This document shows, piece by piece, positions 27,780 to 37,292 of a DNA stretch of 64,000 nucleotides; the first letter of the stretch is position 1; every line of letters begins with the position of its first letter. The notes under the pieces were generated by a model that ran no database searches, had not been told where the DNA came from, and worked only from the letters and a program-made list of their open reading frames with translations. Both the position numbers and the translations under genes were made by a program. The stretch lies in NCBI GenBank assembly GCA_963782415.1, contig CAWAJT010000009.1, positions 62,001 to 126,000 on the forward strand, in the 5' to 3' direction. The stretch is from Bog-473 sp963782415 (GTDB lineage: Bacteria > Actinomycetota > Acidimicrobiia > Acidimicrobiales > RAAP-2).

Positions 27780-28134
27780 GGGCCCGACCCGCACATCACG
27801 AGCGCCACGGGGGGCGGGGGGCGACGCGGAGAGCTGCTCGCCGAGTTGTTTGGCGAAGTCCCGAATTCGAGGCCCGGGCCGCTGCCCCGTCGTGGGCCTT
27901 GTCCGCGTCTCACCACCGCCGCGTTGGAACCGCCGGGCCCGGACTCGTTTGCGCAGGTCAGAGAGGTAGGCCCGACCCTTCTCGCATCCGCGGGATTACC
28001 CTCAGCAAACCAAACAGGCACAACGATGCAACAACTGTGCAACACTTCTGTGACCAAGCTGTGGGCCTGGGAGTGGGTCCGACAGTTGGCATCAACACAG
28101 CAAGCGTCGCAGTCGGCATTCGAAGGGAGAGCGA
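27780..28134. other. Intergenic region before the P450 gene
   Basis: 355 bases with no recognised gene. It includes a lower-GC patch around 28000-28050 with a direct repeat TGCAACA (28027-28033 and 28038-28044, 11-base period) that may be part of the P450 promoter. Confidence 0.45.
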
Positions 28135-29376
28135 GTGACCATTGCCACACGACCGGCCCTTGCGCCGTGCGTCTCGTCAGCCGCCTTTTGGTCGCAACCA
28201 ATGGACCAGCGCGCTCTGATCTTTGCGGAGCTGCGGCGAGGGGCTCCGGTCAGCTTTCAGAAGACGCCTGATTTCGGAGCGGGACAGTGCGGTGCCGGCT
28301 TTTGGGCCATCACGCGCCACGCCGACGTCGTGTCCGTCTCACGCAATGCAGATCTGTTTTCGTCAAGCGAGGGCATCGGGTTGGACGACACTCCGGCCGA
28401 CCTCGAATCCAAGTCCTCCTTCGTGGTCATGGATCCGCCTCGTCACACGGTGTTGCGTCGGGTCGTCAGCGGAGCATTCACCCCGAAACGGGTGGCGCAA
28501 CTCCAGACCCGGATCAGCGCGCAGGCGAAGCGCATCGTTGACGAGTTTGTGGAGCGTGGCGGCGGCGACGCTGTGGTCGACTTCTCGAGAAAGCTTCCAA
28601 TCTGGACCATCTGCGAGATTCTGGGGGTTCCCGAGTCCTTGCGGTCGAAGCTCTCCTCGGCCGCCGACGCGCTGCTCGCAGCTCAGGAGGCGGACCTGAA
28701 CGGGAGTGGGAACCGCACAGAGGCTTTGGCAGCGGGAATGGATATCCACCGGATCGCGAGGGCTGTGATCGCCCAGCGGCGGGAGGAGCCCGGAGACGAC
28801 GTCTTGTCAGCCCTTGTGCACAGCACGCTCGACGGCAAACCGCTCTCCGATCAGGTCCTCAGGAACGTCTTCGTGCTCTTCATCACTGCCGGCAACGAAA
28901 CGACCCGGAACACGACGAGCCATGCTCTCAAACTGTTCGCTGAACACCCTGAACAGTGGTCGCTGCTCCTCAGAAATCGGGCTTTGGATGCATCCGCCGT
29001 CGAGGAGCTCGTCCGCTGCGCCAGTCCGGTCATCTACTTCCGGCGCACGGCGCGGGCCGATACTGAAATCGGTGGCGTCGAGGTCAGCCGAGGCGAACGC
29101 GTCGTTATGTTCTACGAATCGGCCAACCGGGACGAGTCGGTCTTTCGGGATCCGCTGAAGTTCGACATCACGAGACAGCCCAATCCACACGTTGGCTTCG
29201 GTGGCGGAGGTATCCACTTCTGCCTCGGAGCAAACCTTGCCCGGCTAGAGCTTCGGGCACTTTTCAGTCACCTCGCTTCACGCGTCGCAGCGATTGAGGC
29301 AGGGGAACCCAGTCATCTTCTCAGCCATGCCGTCAACAGCATCACGTCGATGCCTGTGACGCTCGTCGCACGCTGA
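28135..29376 (+). CDS. Cytochrome P450
   Basis: 413 residues from a GTG start preceded by AAGGGAGA. The I-helix motif is 'ITAGNETTRNTTSHALKL' (~250), the K-helix ExxR is 'EELVR' (~291), and the haem-binding loop 'FGGGGIHFCLGANLARLELR' has the axial Cys near 362. 'VMDPPRHTVLRRVVSGAFTP' is the C-helix region. The overall pattern resembles actinobacterial CYPs of the 124/125/142 group (lipid or steroid hydroxylation); substrate is an inference. No ferredoxin or reductase gene is adjacent. Confidence 0.92.
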   Translation: MTIATRPALAPCVSSAAFWSQPMDQRALIFAELRRGAPVSFQKTPDFGAGQCGAGFWAITRHADVVSVSRNADLFSSSEGIGLDDTPADLESKSSFVVMDPPRHTVLRRVVSGAFTPKRVAQLQTRISAQAKRIVDEFVERGGGDAVVDFSRKLPIWTICEILGVPESLRSKLSSAADALLAAQEADLNGSGNRTEALAAGMDIHRIARAVIAQRREEPGDDVLSALVHSTLDGKPLSDQVLRNVFVLFITAGNETTRNTTSHALKLFAEHPEQWSLLLRNRALDASAVEELVRCASPVIYFRRTARADTEIGGVEVSRGERVVMFYESANRDESVFRDPLKFDITRQPNPHVGFGGGGIHFCLGANLARLELRALFSHLASRVAAIEAGEPSHLLSHAVNSITSMPVTLVAR

Positions 29377-29400
29377 CTGACGCCGCTCCTGACACACTCT

Positions 29401-29437
29401 GACGTCACGTCTGCGGTCGGTCTCCATACGTGACGTC
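29401..29437. terminator. Hairpin between convergent P450 and VOC genes
   Basis: Exact 10-base arms GACGTCACGT (29401-29410) and ACGTGACGTC (29428-29437) with a 17-base loop, 24 bases after the P450 stop in the space between convergent genes. There is no T-run, so terminator is a positional guess. Confidence 0.4.
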
Positions 29438-29595
29438 GTCCTCCGTCATGGCGTCGAGCGCACCAGAACGATGCTCCTTTGAACTCGGACGATGCTCGAA
29501 GCAAGCACGCCTAAGCCGATCACTGTTGTGGTCATGATCGGATCTCCCGCCGTTCAGGCTCCAGCACCGACGTGCAGTCAGACCGCACTACCAGA

Positions 29596-30048
29596 TCAAT
29601 CAGAGCGGCTCGGCGGCCAATACGCCGGAGTCCAGTCGCCTTCTGGATCCGTTGTCTGGCCCACCTCTATCAGATAGCCATCCGGATCGCGGATGTAACA
29701 GCGAATCTCATACTGGTGCTGTTTCGGAGGCGTGAGGAACGTTGCGCCTCGGGCACTCCAATCGGCATAGACCGCCTCAATGTCCCTCACGCGGATGTTG
29801 AGAAAGCTACTGACCCGGTCAGGATCCCGTGGTGTCTCCAGTGTCACTGTCGGCTTGTCATCAGTCGGCCCTCCACCGACGTTGATGATGATGTAGCTGT
29901 TGGCCAGGGCCACGTACGTCACGTCTCCTGAGAACGCCACCCTGCCTCCCAGTACCTCGGTGTAGAAGCGTCGAGACCGTTCGACATCGTTCGAAACGAT
30001 GAAGTGAGCCAACACAATGTCCTCGGGCGGCGCCGGCAGATCGGCCAT
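29596..30048 (-). CDS. VOC-superfamily (glyoxalase/dioxygenase-like) protein
   Basis: 150 residues with the paired beta-alpha-beta-beta-beta layout: 'LAHFIVSNDVERSRRFYTEV', 'GDVTYVALANSYIIINVGGG', 'FLNIRVRDIEAVYADWSARG' and 'EIRCYIRDPDGYLIEVGQTT'. Candidate metal ligands are His near residue 15 and Glu in 'YLIEVG'. Such proteins isomerise, cleave or sequester small molecules; which one here is unknown. It lies between P450 (convergent) and the dimethylformamidase-like gene (divergent). Confidence 0.85.
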   Translation of the reverse strand: MADLPAPPEDIVLAHFIVSNDVERSRRFYTEVLGGRVAFSGDVTYVALANSYIIINVGGGPTDDKPTVTLETPRDPDRVSSFLNIRVRDIEAVYADWSARGATFLTPPKQHQYEIRCYIRDPDGYLIEVGQTTDPEGDWTPAYWPPSRSD

Positions 30049-30223
30049 CTGGTACCTCCAACATTCGGGTTCTCACACTTCATGAGTCCCGGTCCCGGGC
30101 ACGATGCTACGGCGTCCTCGATTCTGTCGCTGGGTCCCGGTTCCTTGTCGGTTCGATCGAGCGATTGCCGGCTCCGCCGTGACCGTACAGGACACCTCGG
30201 ATCAGCGGAGTTAGGGTCGGACG

Positions 30224-31717
30224 ATGGAGCGCGAAGTCGTCTCGGGATACTGCTGGCCGCAATCGGTCAGCGCTGGAGAACAAGTCGGACTGCACATGTC
30301 CTCGTCTGGTGGCCGCCCGGCACGAGTCGAGGTAGCGCGAATCGGAGGGCAGCGAGAGACCGTGTTCAGCGCCAGTGCGGTTGCTGTCGGCGACCACAAG
30401 ACGCCGAAGGATGCCGCCTCACGAGGATGCGGGTGGCCGGTTGCCTTGACGCTGGAAGTCGATCGTACGTGGCGGTCGGGCTACTACGAGGTTGTGATGG
30501 AGATTGAGGTTGGGGCGAGGGTGCGGCGGGACTACGCCTTCTTTGTCGTACGGCCGGCTTCGGGATCACGCATCGTGTTGGCTCTGGCAACCAATACCTG
30601 GCATGCATACAACGACTTCGGCGGACCGAACCTGTACACCGGCGGCACACAGGTATCGATGCGGCGACCCATGGCGGCGGGGTACCTCAGCAAGCCTCCG
30701 GGCAAAGGTCGCCGGGTGACGGGGACGGGAGCTCCCGATCCGCAGAACGCAGCACATGTGGGGTACATCCAGATCAACCACCTCTCGGGCTATGCCGGGT
30801 CGGCGGGCTGGCCGGACTGGGAACTTCCGTTCATTGAGTGGGCGGAACGCAACGGCTTCGAGATAGGCGTGTGCGTCAACGCCGACCTGGAATTGCATCC
30901 CGAGGTCTTGGACGGTGCAAGCCTGTATCTATCGGTCGGACACGACGAATACTGGTCAAGAGGCATGCGGGACACCGTTGAAGCCTTTGTCGCCGGGGGT
31001 GGCAACGCGGCGTTCTTCTCCGGGAACACGTCGCTGTGGCAGGTCCGCATCGAAGGCGACGATCGTGACGTCATGGTCGGGTACAAGGCATTCTTCAAGA
31101 ACGACCCGCTCATGGGTACCGACCGTGAATCCGAGGTCACTACCTTTTGGTCCGACGTTGTCGTCGGGCGTCCAGAGAACCAGATGACCGGTGTCTCTTT
31201 CACTCGCGGTGGTTATCACCGGATCGGCCGGAACGTCACCGCCGGACTCGGCGGCTACACGGTGCACCGGGCCGGCCACTGGATATTCGAAGGTACAGGG
31301 ATCGGCTATGGCGACGTGCTTGGTGCAGGAGCGACTGTGGTCGGCTACGAGTGCGACGGTTGTGTCTTCACGTATCGCGACGGACTGCCCTATCCGACCG
31401 GCGAGGATGGCACGCCATCGACCTTCGAGATTCTCGGAACCTGCCCCACGCAGCACTTCACGCGGGAGACCGCACCTCGTCCGCCCAAGCCCGGCGAGCC
31501 AAGTGAACTGGAGTACATCGCATCACGCATCTTCGGAACCCGTGCCGTCGAGGCGATCGAACGCATTCGCCACGGCCATGCTGTTCTCGGCGCGTACACG
31601 AATGCTGCCGGAGCGACCGTCATGACGTCCGGCTCGACCGACTGGGCCCACGGCCTGGCCGAACGCGATCGGCAGATTGAACAGATCACCCGGAACGTGC
31701 TGATGCGTTTGGGGTAG
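30224..31717 (+). CDS. N,N-dimethylformamidase large-subunit-like protein
   Basis: 497 residues. Recognisable features are 'SGYYEVVMEIE', 'VLALATNTWHAYNDFGGPN' and 'SLYLSVGHDEYWSRGMRDTV', then 'VAGGGNAAFFSGNTSLWQVR' and 'WIFEGTGIGYGD'. These match the C-terminal domain of the iron-dependent N,N-dimethylformamidase large chain and its many uncharacterised relatives. The family hydrolyses formamides in a few studied cases. No small-subunit gene is adjacent, so the substrate is open. It diverges from the VOC gene. Confidence 0.75.
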   Translation: MEREVVSGYCWPQSVSAGEQVGLHMSSSGGRPARVEVARIGGQRETVFSASAVAVGDHKTPKDAASRGCGWPVALTLEVDRTWRSGYYEVVMEIEVGARVRRDYAFFVVRPASGSRIVLALATNTWHAYNDFGGPNLYTGGTQVSMRRPMAAGYLSKPPGKGRRVTGTGAPDPQNAAHVGYIQINHLSGYAGSAGWPDWELPFIEWAERNGFEIGVCVNADLELHPEVLDGASLYLSVGHDEYWSRGMRDTVEAFVAGGGNAAFFSGNTSLWQVRIEGDDRDVMVGYKAFFKNDPLMGTDRESEVTTFWSDVVVGRPENQMTGVSFTRGGYHRIGRNVTAGLGGYTVHRAGHWIFEGTGIGYGDVLGAGATVVGYECDGCVFTYRDGLPYPTGEDGTPSTFEILGTCPTQHFTRETAPRPPKPGEPSELEYIASRIFGTRAVEAIERIRHGHAVLGAYTNAAGATVMTSGSTDWAHGLAERDRQIEQITRNVLMRLG

Positions 31718-31773
31718 GGGAACGACACCCAGCACTCGCTGCCGGGGGGTGGCCGCGTTGACCTGTTGCGAGG

Positions 31774-32223
31774 TCACGCCCTGGTCACGACCACGCTGCA
31801 CGGAGCATTGCGCACGACGTGATCTGAGACAGAACCAAGGAGGGCCCGTTTGAGGCCACCTCGGCCTCGTGTCCCGATGACGATCGCTCGGGCTGACAGC
31901 TCCCTCGCCAGTTCACAGATCGCCGGGCCGGGCTCGCCCGAGAGCGTGTACACATCTGCTGACACCAACGGGGTCAACTTCTCTTGAGCAGCGCGAATCC
32001 CCGAACTCGCTGCATCCCGGGCTGCCACGACCTGACGATCGAATTCCTCCAGCGAGAGCTCGGGGCCGGCATGCCCAGAACCCGCCAGGGACGCCTCGTC
32101 GGGTACGTCCATCACCGAGACAAGCGCGAACGCATGGCCGGAGCCAAGAAGATCGAGACCAGCTGCGAGGGCACGCACTGCCTCGTCAGATCCGTCAGTA
32201 CACAGCAGGACTGGAGAGGGCAT
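31774..32223 (-). CDS. Universal stress protein, UspA family
   Basis: 149 residues. 'VLLCTDGSDEAVRALAAGL' opens the fold and the ATP-binding motif G-2x-G-9x-G(S/T) is 'GTRGRGGLKRALLGSVSDHV' followed by 'VRNAPCSVVVTRA'. ATP-binding USPs act in stress and dormancy; in mycobacteria several belong to the DosR regulon. I do not see a GGGAC-N4-GTCCC site in its own upstream region, unlike the genes at 37-51 kb. Confidence 0.92.
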   Translation of the reverse strand: MPSPVLLCTDGSDEAVRALAAGLDLLGSGHAFALVSVMDVPDEASLAGSGHAGPELSLEEFDRQVVAARDAASSGIRAAQEKLTPLVSADVYTLSGEPGPAICELARELSARAIVIGTRGRGGLKRALLGSVSDHVVRNAPCSVVVTRA

Positions 32224-32537
32224 GTCGTTACCGTAGCCACCGCTCCAGCTCTCGGCCCTCCGAGGACCCGATCCTCCCTGCGTGGGCGTGGCGGATTCCG
32301 AGGTCCAGAGGGCGTGACCGAACGGTCGGTGACGCCCTCACAACGCCCCAGCCTCCTCTCCAACCTCCCAGCGCTCCCCCGCCGCCCGTTCGCCCGGAAT
32401 CGCCGCATTCCATCGCAATCGTGCGCGCGGACGTCCTTGAGTCCGCGGATTTGCGGGCCCCATGCCAAGGGGCAAGAGTAGTGCCGGCGGACCTGGGGAA
32501 GTCGGGAGAAGGACCCGGGACAAGGGGGTTCAGGGGG
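32224..32537. other. Divergent intergenic region with an inverted repeat
   Basis: About 310 bases between usp (minus) and the acyltransferase (plus). A longer start for the acyltransferase at 32421 is possible. The main structure is the hairpin at 32308-32339. Confidence 0.5.
32308..32339. repeat. Inverted repeat, 14-base arms with one mismatch
   Basis: Arms GAGGGCGTGACCGA and TCGGTGACGCCCTC pair at 13 of 14 positions around a 4-base loop. It sits between two divergent genes, so an operator shared by both promoters is more likely than a terminator. Confidence 0.6.
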
Positions 32538-34793
32538 ATGGCGGCTGCCAACAGTCGTGGCGACGCACAAGTGACCAAGCCGAGGCTTCGACACTTCCCA
32601 GGGCTCAACGGGATTCGAGCCCTCTCGGTGCTGGCGATCATCGCCTTCCACTCGGGCTTGAGTTGGATCCCCGGCGGCTATTACGGCGTCGACGCATTCT
32701 TCGTCCTGTCGGGATTTCTCATCACGGCATTGCTCTTGGCGGAGTGGGGTGACTCGGGGAGGGTCGACTTGCGACGCTTTTGGGGCCGGCGAGCTCGGCG
32801 CCTCCTGCCAGCACTCTTCCTGCTCGTCGCCGTGATCGGGATCGTCATGGCGAGCGCGCCTGACGTCTTCAGTACGACCGGGTCGTTCGAGAGCGCATTC
32901 TGGACCGTCTTTTACGGGTCCAACTGGTTCCTCGTCCACGCGGGTGTGTCCTACTTCTCGCTCTCGAATCAACCTTTGCCCTGGACACACACCTGGTCGC
33001 TGGCAATCGAAGAACAGTTCTACCTGCTCTGGCCCCTCCTGTTCATCGGGGTACTGGGATTTGCGCGGCGACCTACCGGGCGGGCGAGGAGACGGCGGCG
33101 TCTCCACATCCTCTTCTTCCTGGCCTGTGGCGGCGCCCTGGCATCAGCCGCCCTCATGGGGTATCTCGCTCCTCACGGCTACAACGCCCGGTCCTACTAC
33201 GGAACGGACACCCGCGCCCAGGCACTTCTCGTTGGCGCCGCCATCTCCATAGGAGTCACGCTGTGGGGCAAAGCGGAGTGGGGCACCAGGTCCCTCCGTC
33301 TTGCTTCTGGTCTCGCAATCGCAGGTGTCATCTGCTCTGGGGTTCTCTGGGCCACGACCTCCGAAACGTCGACATTCGCCTTTCGGGGCGGTTTCCTGGC
33401 GGCCGGTCTCGCTGCGGGTGCTGTGGTTCTCGCATGCGTCATCGCCCCGCACTCGCTCGTGGTGCGTTGTCTCGAACTGCCGCCGTTGCCGCAACTGGGG
33501 CACATCTCCTACGGCATGTATCTCTGGTACTGGCCAATACTGCTCGTGACAAGCGGCCGCCTCCATTGGGGTCCCTATGAGCTGTTCGCCCTCCGCGTCG
33601 TCCTTACGGTGAGCGTCGCCGCGTTGAGCTACGAGTTTGTGGAGAAGCCGGTGCGTTCTGGGGCACTCCGACGCTGGCGCATGGTCGCGGTGGCCCCGTT
33701 CGGTGCCGCTGTCGCGCTCCTCGCAGTGCTTGCGAGCACGTTTGTACCGGTCGGTGGTGCTTCGGCGCTGCGCGGAGAACAGCTCCAAGTGCCGGTGGCC
33801 GTGCAGGCATCGACCACGACGACGGCGCCCGGCCGGGCACCGACCACGACAACAGCGACGACAACGGCGGCGGCGGCGACTCCGGCGGCGCAGCCGGTGT
33901 CAGACCAAGTGTCGGTCCAGAGCGCAGCCAAGCCCACCACTGTTCAGCATGCGACATCGGTGGGGGGCACAACAGCCTCGAACTCGAACCCAACGCCGCC
34001 AACCTCGACCAAGAAACCCGTCAAAGTCCTCCTCGTCGGTGATTCCCTTGCTGGCTCGCTGGGTGTCGGCTTGGCGCTTGAGGCCCAGCAGTACGGCGTT
34101 CAGCTCGTCAACGAGGGATCTCCCTCCTGTTCCGTGTCCATGCAGGGCGAAGTCCAGGTGCTCTGGTATACCGTGTCGCCGGGTCCCCCCTGCGACGTCG
34201 GGGGCAATCCCGACTCGCTCTTGGCGGCGTGGCGCCAATGGGTCGACGCCTATAACCCCGACGTCGTCGTCTACCTCGCACGAGGTGAGACGTACAACCA
34301 GCAGGTAGACGGAGCATGGCAAAACCTTGGTGATGCTGCCTTCGACAACTATGTCCGCAGTCGTTTCAGTAGTGCGATCGATGTTCTCGGCTCTCGGGGA
34401 GCCGCCGTCATGTTCTTGACGGTCCCTTCTTTCGACAGTGGCGTGTCCGGGGCCGGCACGCCATGGCCGGAGAATGATCCGGCCCGGGGAGCGCTCGACA
34501 ATGCGCTCATGCGGAATGCGGCGACGGCAGCCAACGGAAAGGCTCTCGTCTTTGACCTCGGTGCTCGTGTCTCACCCGACGGGCGCTATTCGCCCGTGGT
34601 GGGATCTGTCAACGTGCGCTGTGGCGATGGCGTGCACTTTTCACAATCGGGCGGGATCTTCGTCGGCATGCAGCTGGCGCCGGAACTGGCCGCGGTGGGC
34701 CAGGCGCACGCACGCACTTCACCAGGGGGCGCGTGGCCCGGTCCAGTACCGCCGTCCACCCCGCCGTGGTATTCGGCGCTTCCCTGCCAGTAG
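32538..34793 (+). CDS. Acyltransferase 3 family protein with SGNH-like domain
   Basis: 751 residues from the ATG at 32538; an upstream ATG at 32421 is in frame. 'LRHFPGLNGIRALSVLAIIAF' with the conserved His, 'GGYYGVDAFFVLSGFLITAL' and 'TWSLAIEEQFYLLWPLLF' define the ten-helix OafA/acyltransferase-3 domain (~30-400). A Thr/Ala-rich linker (~430-490) follows. The C-terminal SGNH-type domain has 'VLLVGDSLAGSLGVG' (Ser) and 'DGVHFSQSGG' (Asp-x-x-His). These proteins move and attach acyl groups to surface polysaccharides or cell-wall sugars. Confidence 0.9.
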   Translation: MAAANSRGDAQVTKPRLRHFPGLNGIRALSVLAIIAFHSGLSWIPGGYYGVDAFFVLSGFLITALLLAEWGDSGRVDLRRFWGRRARRLLPALFLLVAVIGIVMASAPDVFSTTGSFESAFWTVFYGSNWFLVHAGVSYFSLSNQPLPWTHTWSLAIEEQFYLLWPLLFIGVLGFARRPTGRARRRRRLHILFFLACGGALASAALMGYLAPHGYNARSYYGTDTRAQALLVGAAISIGVTLWGKAEWGTRSLRLASGLAIAGVICSGVLWATTSETSTFAFRGGFLAAGLAAGAVVLACVIAPHSLVVRCLELPPLPQLGHISYGMYLWYWPILLVTSGRLHWGPYELFALRVVLTVSVAALSYEFVEKPVRSGALRRWRMVAVAPFGAAVALLAVLASTFVPVGGASALRGEQLQVPVAVQASTTTTAPGRAPTTTTATTTAAAATPAAQPVSDQVSVQSAAKPTTVQHATSVGGTTASNSNPTPPTSTKKPVKVLLVGDSLAGSLGVGLALEAQQYGVQLVNEGSPSCSVSMQGEVQVLWYTVSPGPPCDVGGNPDSLLAAWRQWVDAYNPDVVVYLARGETYNQQVDGAWQNLGDAAFDNYVRSRFSSAIDVLGSRGAAVMFLTVPSFDSGVSGAGTPWPENDPARGALDNALMRNAATAANGKALVFDLGARVSPDGRYSPVVGSVNVRCGDGVHFSQSGGIFVGMQLAPELAAVGQAHARTSPGGAWPGPVPPSTPPWYSALPCQ

Positions 34794-34824
34794 TCGGATC
34801 GCTCGACGAAGGCGATTGCGGGGG

Positions 34825-36009
34825 TCACTCCGAAGCTCCGACCAGAGCGTTCGCCTTTGCAAGCGCGGAATACCATGCTGCACTTGGTTTGGCGCGACGC
34901 TCAAACGATTCCGGGTCGACACTGTGGAGCCCGAACTTGGGGCCGAAGCCGCTCGACCACTCGAAATTGTCCAGCAGGCTCCAGACGAAGTAGCCGCGGA
35001 TGTCCACGCCGTCCTGAAGTGCGCGGTGCACTCCCCGTAATGCCTCTCCTATGTAGGCGATCCTCTCCCTGTCGTCGTCGGTTGCGATCCCGCTCTCCGT
35101 CAGCAGTACCGGAAGATCTGTGATTGAAGCCGCTCGACGGGCGCAATACTCGACCCCCTGGGGCCAGTACTCGTAGCCCATCTGCGTGACCGGCACGGAG
35201 GGGTCGTTCGAAGCCTGACCTTCTGGGCCAAAGTGAACCCGTGAATAGCACTGCACGCCGATGAAATCGTCTTTGTCAGCCGCCCGCATGAACCGCTCCT
35301 CCAAGATCTCTTGGGCGGCCTCGAGGACGCCTTCACCTCCCGGCTCCGCCACCATCTCGTCCATGGAGAGTGTGAAACCCACGGGGAAGTCGCCCGGACC
35401 TGATCGGATGGCCTCGACACCGCGTTGATGGGCTGTCGCCACGATGTCGTTCACGGCCAGGTAGCGACCGAAGTCTTCAACCCCAGGGGGTGAAGAACCG
35501 AGGCCGTAACCCATGGTGCCGATGAGATTCAGTTCGTTGATGGTGCACCCCCACCCGATGAGATCGCCGAAGTGACTGGTGGCCTTCCCCACAAACCGAG
35601 CGAACAGGTCGGGGGTGTCCGCGGACTCCCATCCGCCTTTTCTGGCGAGCCAGGTGGGGGTCGTGAAATGGTGGAACGTGACTACCGGCGCAATCCCGGC
35701 CTCGCGACACGCTGCGCACATTCGCCGATAGTGGTCCAACGCCGCCAGGGAGAACTCCCCTTCCGCCGGCTCAATGCGGCTCCATTCCAGCGAGAAGCGG
35801 TAGGCCCCGAGTCCCATGCCCGCAACGAGTTGAACGTCTTCGGGCCAACGATGGAAGGAGTCACAGGCATCGGCGCTTGACTCCAGGCACCCCGAGTCCG
35901 GCTCGTGCTCCCACTCCCACCAGTCATTGTTGGTGTTTCCGCCCTCAATCTGATGCGCCGCGGTCGCCGTGCCCCACACGAAACCATCTGGAAATATGAG
36001 GTCTGACAT
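34825..36009 (-). CDS. Glycoside hydrolase family 1 (beta-glucosidase-like)
   Basis: 394 residues from the ATG at 36009, preceded by GGGAGGGAGA. GH1 landmarks: 'FPDGFVWGTATAAHQIEGGN' at the N-terminus, 'AYRFSLEWSRIEPAEGEF', acid/base Glu in 'GCTINELN' (usually TxNEP), nucleophile Glu in 'VLLTESGIA' (usually xTENG) and 'YFVWSLLDNFEWSSGF' near the end. Both catalytic Glu are present with unusual neighbours. It would hydrolyse beta-glycosides. The upstream alcohol dehydrogenase gene is on the same strand, 227 bases away. Confidence 0.9.
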   Translation of the reverse strand: MSDLIFPDGFVWGTATAAHQIEGGNTNNDWWEWEHEPDSGCLESSADACDSFHRWPEDVQLVAGMGLGAYRFSLEWSRIEPAEGEFSLAALDHYRRMCAACREAGIAPVVTFHHFTTPTWLARKGGWESADTPDLFARFVGKATSHFGDLIGWGCTINELNLIGTMGYGLGSSPPGVEDFGRYLAVNDIVATAHQRGVEAIRSGPGDFPVGFTLSMDEMVAEPGGEGVLEAAQEILEERFMRAADKDDFIGVQCYSRVHFGPEGQASNDPSVPVTQMGYEYWPQGVEYCARRAASITDLPVLLTESGIATDDDRERIAYIGEALRGVHRALQDGVDIRGYFVWSLLDNFEWSSGFGPKFGLHSVDPESFERRAKPSAAWYSALAKANALVGASE

Positions 36010-36236
36010 TCTCCCTCCCCTTGTCGCCTGGCGGGTGACTGTACTCAGCGGCGGACCAACAGCAGTACTCCCACATTGCTGACGGACCTCGGGCTGGCCA
36101 CCCAGGAAACGCTCACCCTCCTGGCTCGAGGGCCTGGGCAACGGGCAAACGGGCAACGGGCCGTCAGCGCGCGCCCACCGAGCCCGAGCTTGGTGACGTC
36201 ACCTGGCACACTGGCGGCACCCCCGCCCGTCGCAGC

Positions 36237-37292
36237 TCAAGACTGGCCCGGAACGACGACGGCCCGTCCCTCGAGTTTCCCCGCCTCCAGGGCTCTGTAG
36301 GCGTCCATCGCAGCCTCCAAGGCAAACGTGGTGACCCGGGGACGCAGCAATCCGCGAGCCGCCAAGTCGAGGACTTCGACGAGTTCGGGACGGCTCCCCC
36401 AGTATGTGGTCTGGATCGAGACTTCGTAGGGCACTGAAAAGAAGGACACCGGAAGCGTGCCTCCAGCGATGCCGATGATGGTGAGATCACCGAGCATGCG
36501 CGTTGCGGCCGCCCCGAACGCCAATGTGGATTCCGAGCCCACGAAGTCCAAGACCACATCCGCGCCGCGACCTCCGGTGGCAGTACGGATCTCGTCCGCG
36601 ACACCAGGGTCGGGTGCCATAATGACGTCGGCGCCGCACTCCTCCGCGAGACCGAGTGCTTCTTCACGCGTGTCCACGGCGATGATCCTTGCCGCGGTGG
36701 TCGCCTTCAGAATCTCGATGGCCAGGTGTCCGAGGCCACCAACTCCTATGACGACGGCTGTCGCCCCTGGTGCCAGCTTCTGCCAGCTGCGGCGAACTGC
36801 GTGATAGGGAGTGAGGCCCGCGTCGGTGAGCGGTGCGGCCGAAACGGGGTCAAGACCGTCGGGCAGCGGCACGAGAAGGCGAGCAGAAGGTACGAGCATC
36901 AGCTCGGCCATTCCCCCGTCCAAGCCGAGACCGCCACCCCCCATCGGAACCGGAGCCGCCGTCGGATTCTCACAGTACGTCTCGATGCCGAGCCGACAAC
37001 GAGCGCAACTTCCGCAGCCCCAGGGACCGTAGACGGCAACTGGTTGGCCAACTTCTAGGCCCGCGACGTCCGAACCGAGCGCATGGACCCACCCAGCGTT
37101 CTCGTGTCCAAGCGTAAACGGCGGTCCCCATGGCAGCAGGCCTTCTCCGAATTCGCGCATCAGGTGCAGGTCCGAGTGACACGCACCCGCACCACCGATA
37201 CGAACCACCACTTGGTCCCGACCTGGAACGGGGTCCTCCACCTCCACGAAAACCGGGTCAGACTTCCATTCCATGAGTCGTAACGCTCGCAT
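36237..37292 (-). CDS. Zinc-dependent alcohol dehydrogenase, NAD(P)-dependent
   Basis: 351 residues. Catalytic zinc ligands are visible in 'GAGACHSDLH' and 'TLGHENAGWV'; structural zinc ligands are the four Cys of 'CGSCARCRLGIETYC'. The Rossmann loop is 'AVVIGVGGLGHLAIEILK' and 'IIAVDTREEALGLAEECGAD' ends in an Asp, favouring NAD. It could reduce aldehydes to alcohols to regenerate NAD under oxygen limitation. A perfect GGGAC-N4-GTCCC palindrome lies 137 bases upstream of the start, placing the gene in the proposed regulon. Confidence 0.92.
   Translation of the reverse strand: MRALRLMEWKSDPVFVEVEDPVPGRDQVVVRIGGAGACHSDLHLMREFGEGLLPWGPPFTLGHENAGWVHALGSDVAGLEVGQPVAVYGPWGCGSCARCRLGIETYCENPTAAPVPMGGGGLGLDGGMAELMLVPSARLLVPLPDGLDPVSAAPLTDAGLTPYHAVRRSWQKLAPGATAVVIGVGGLGHLAIEILKATTAARIIAVDTREEALGLAEECGADVIMAPDPGVADEIRTATGGRGADVVLDFVGSESTLAFGAAATRMLGDLTIIGIAGGTLPVSFFSVPYEVSIQTTYWGSRPELVEVLDLAARGLLRPRVTTFALEAAMDAYRALEAGKLEGRAVVVPGQS

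Noticed and set aside
32112..33107. Long minus-strand open frame over usp and the acyltransferase start
   Set aside because: Antisense to two well-supported genes, Arg/Pro/Glu-rich with no domain pattern.
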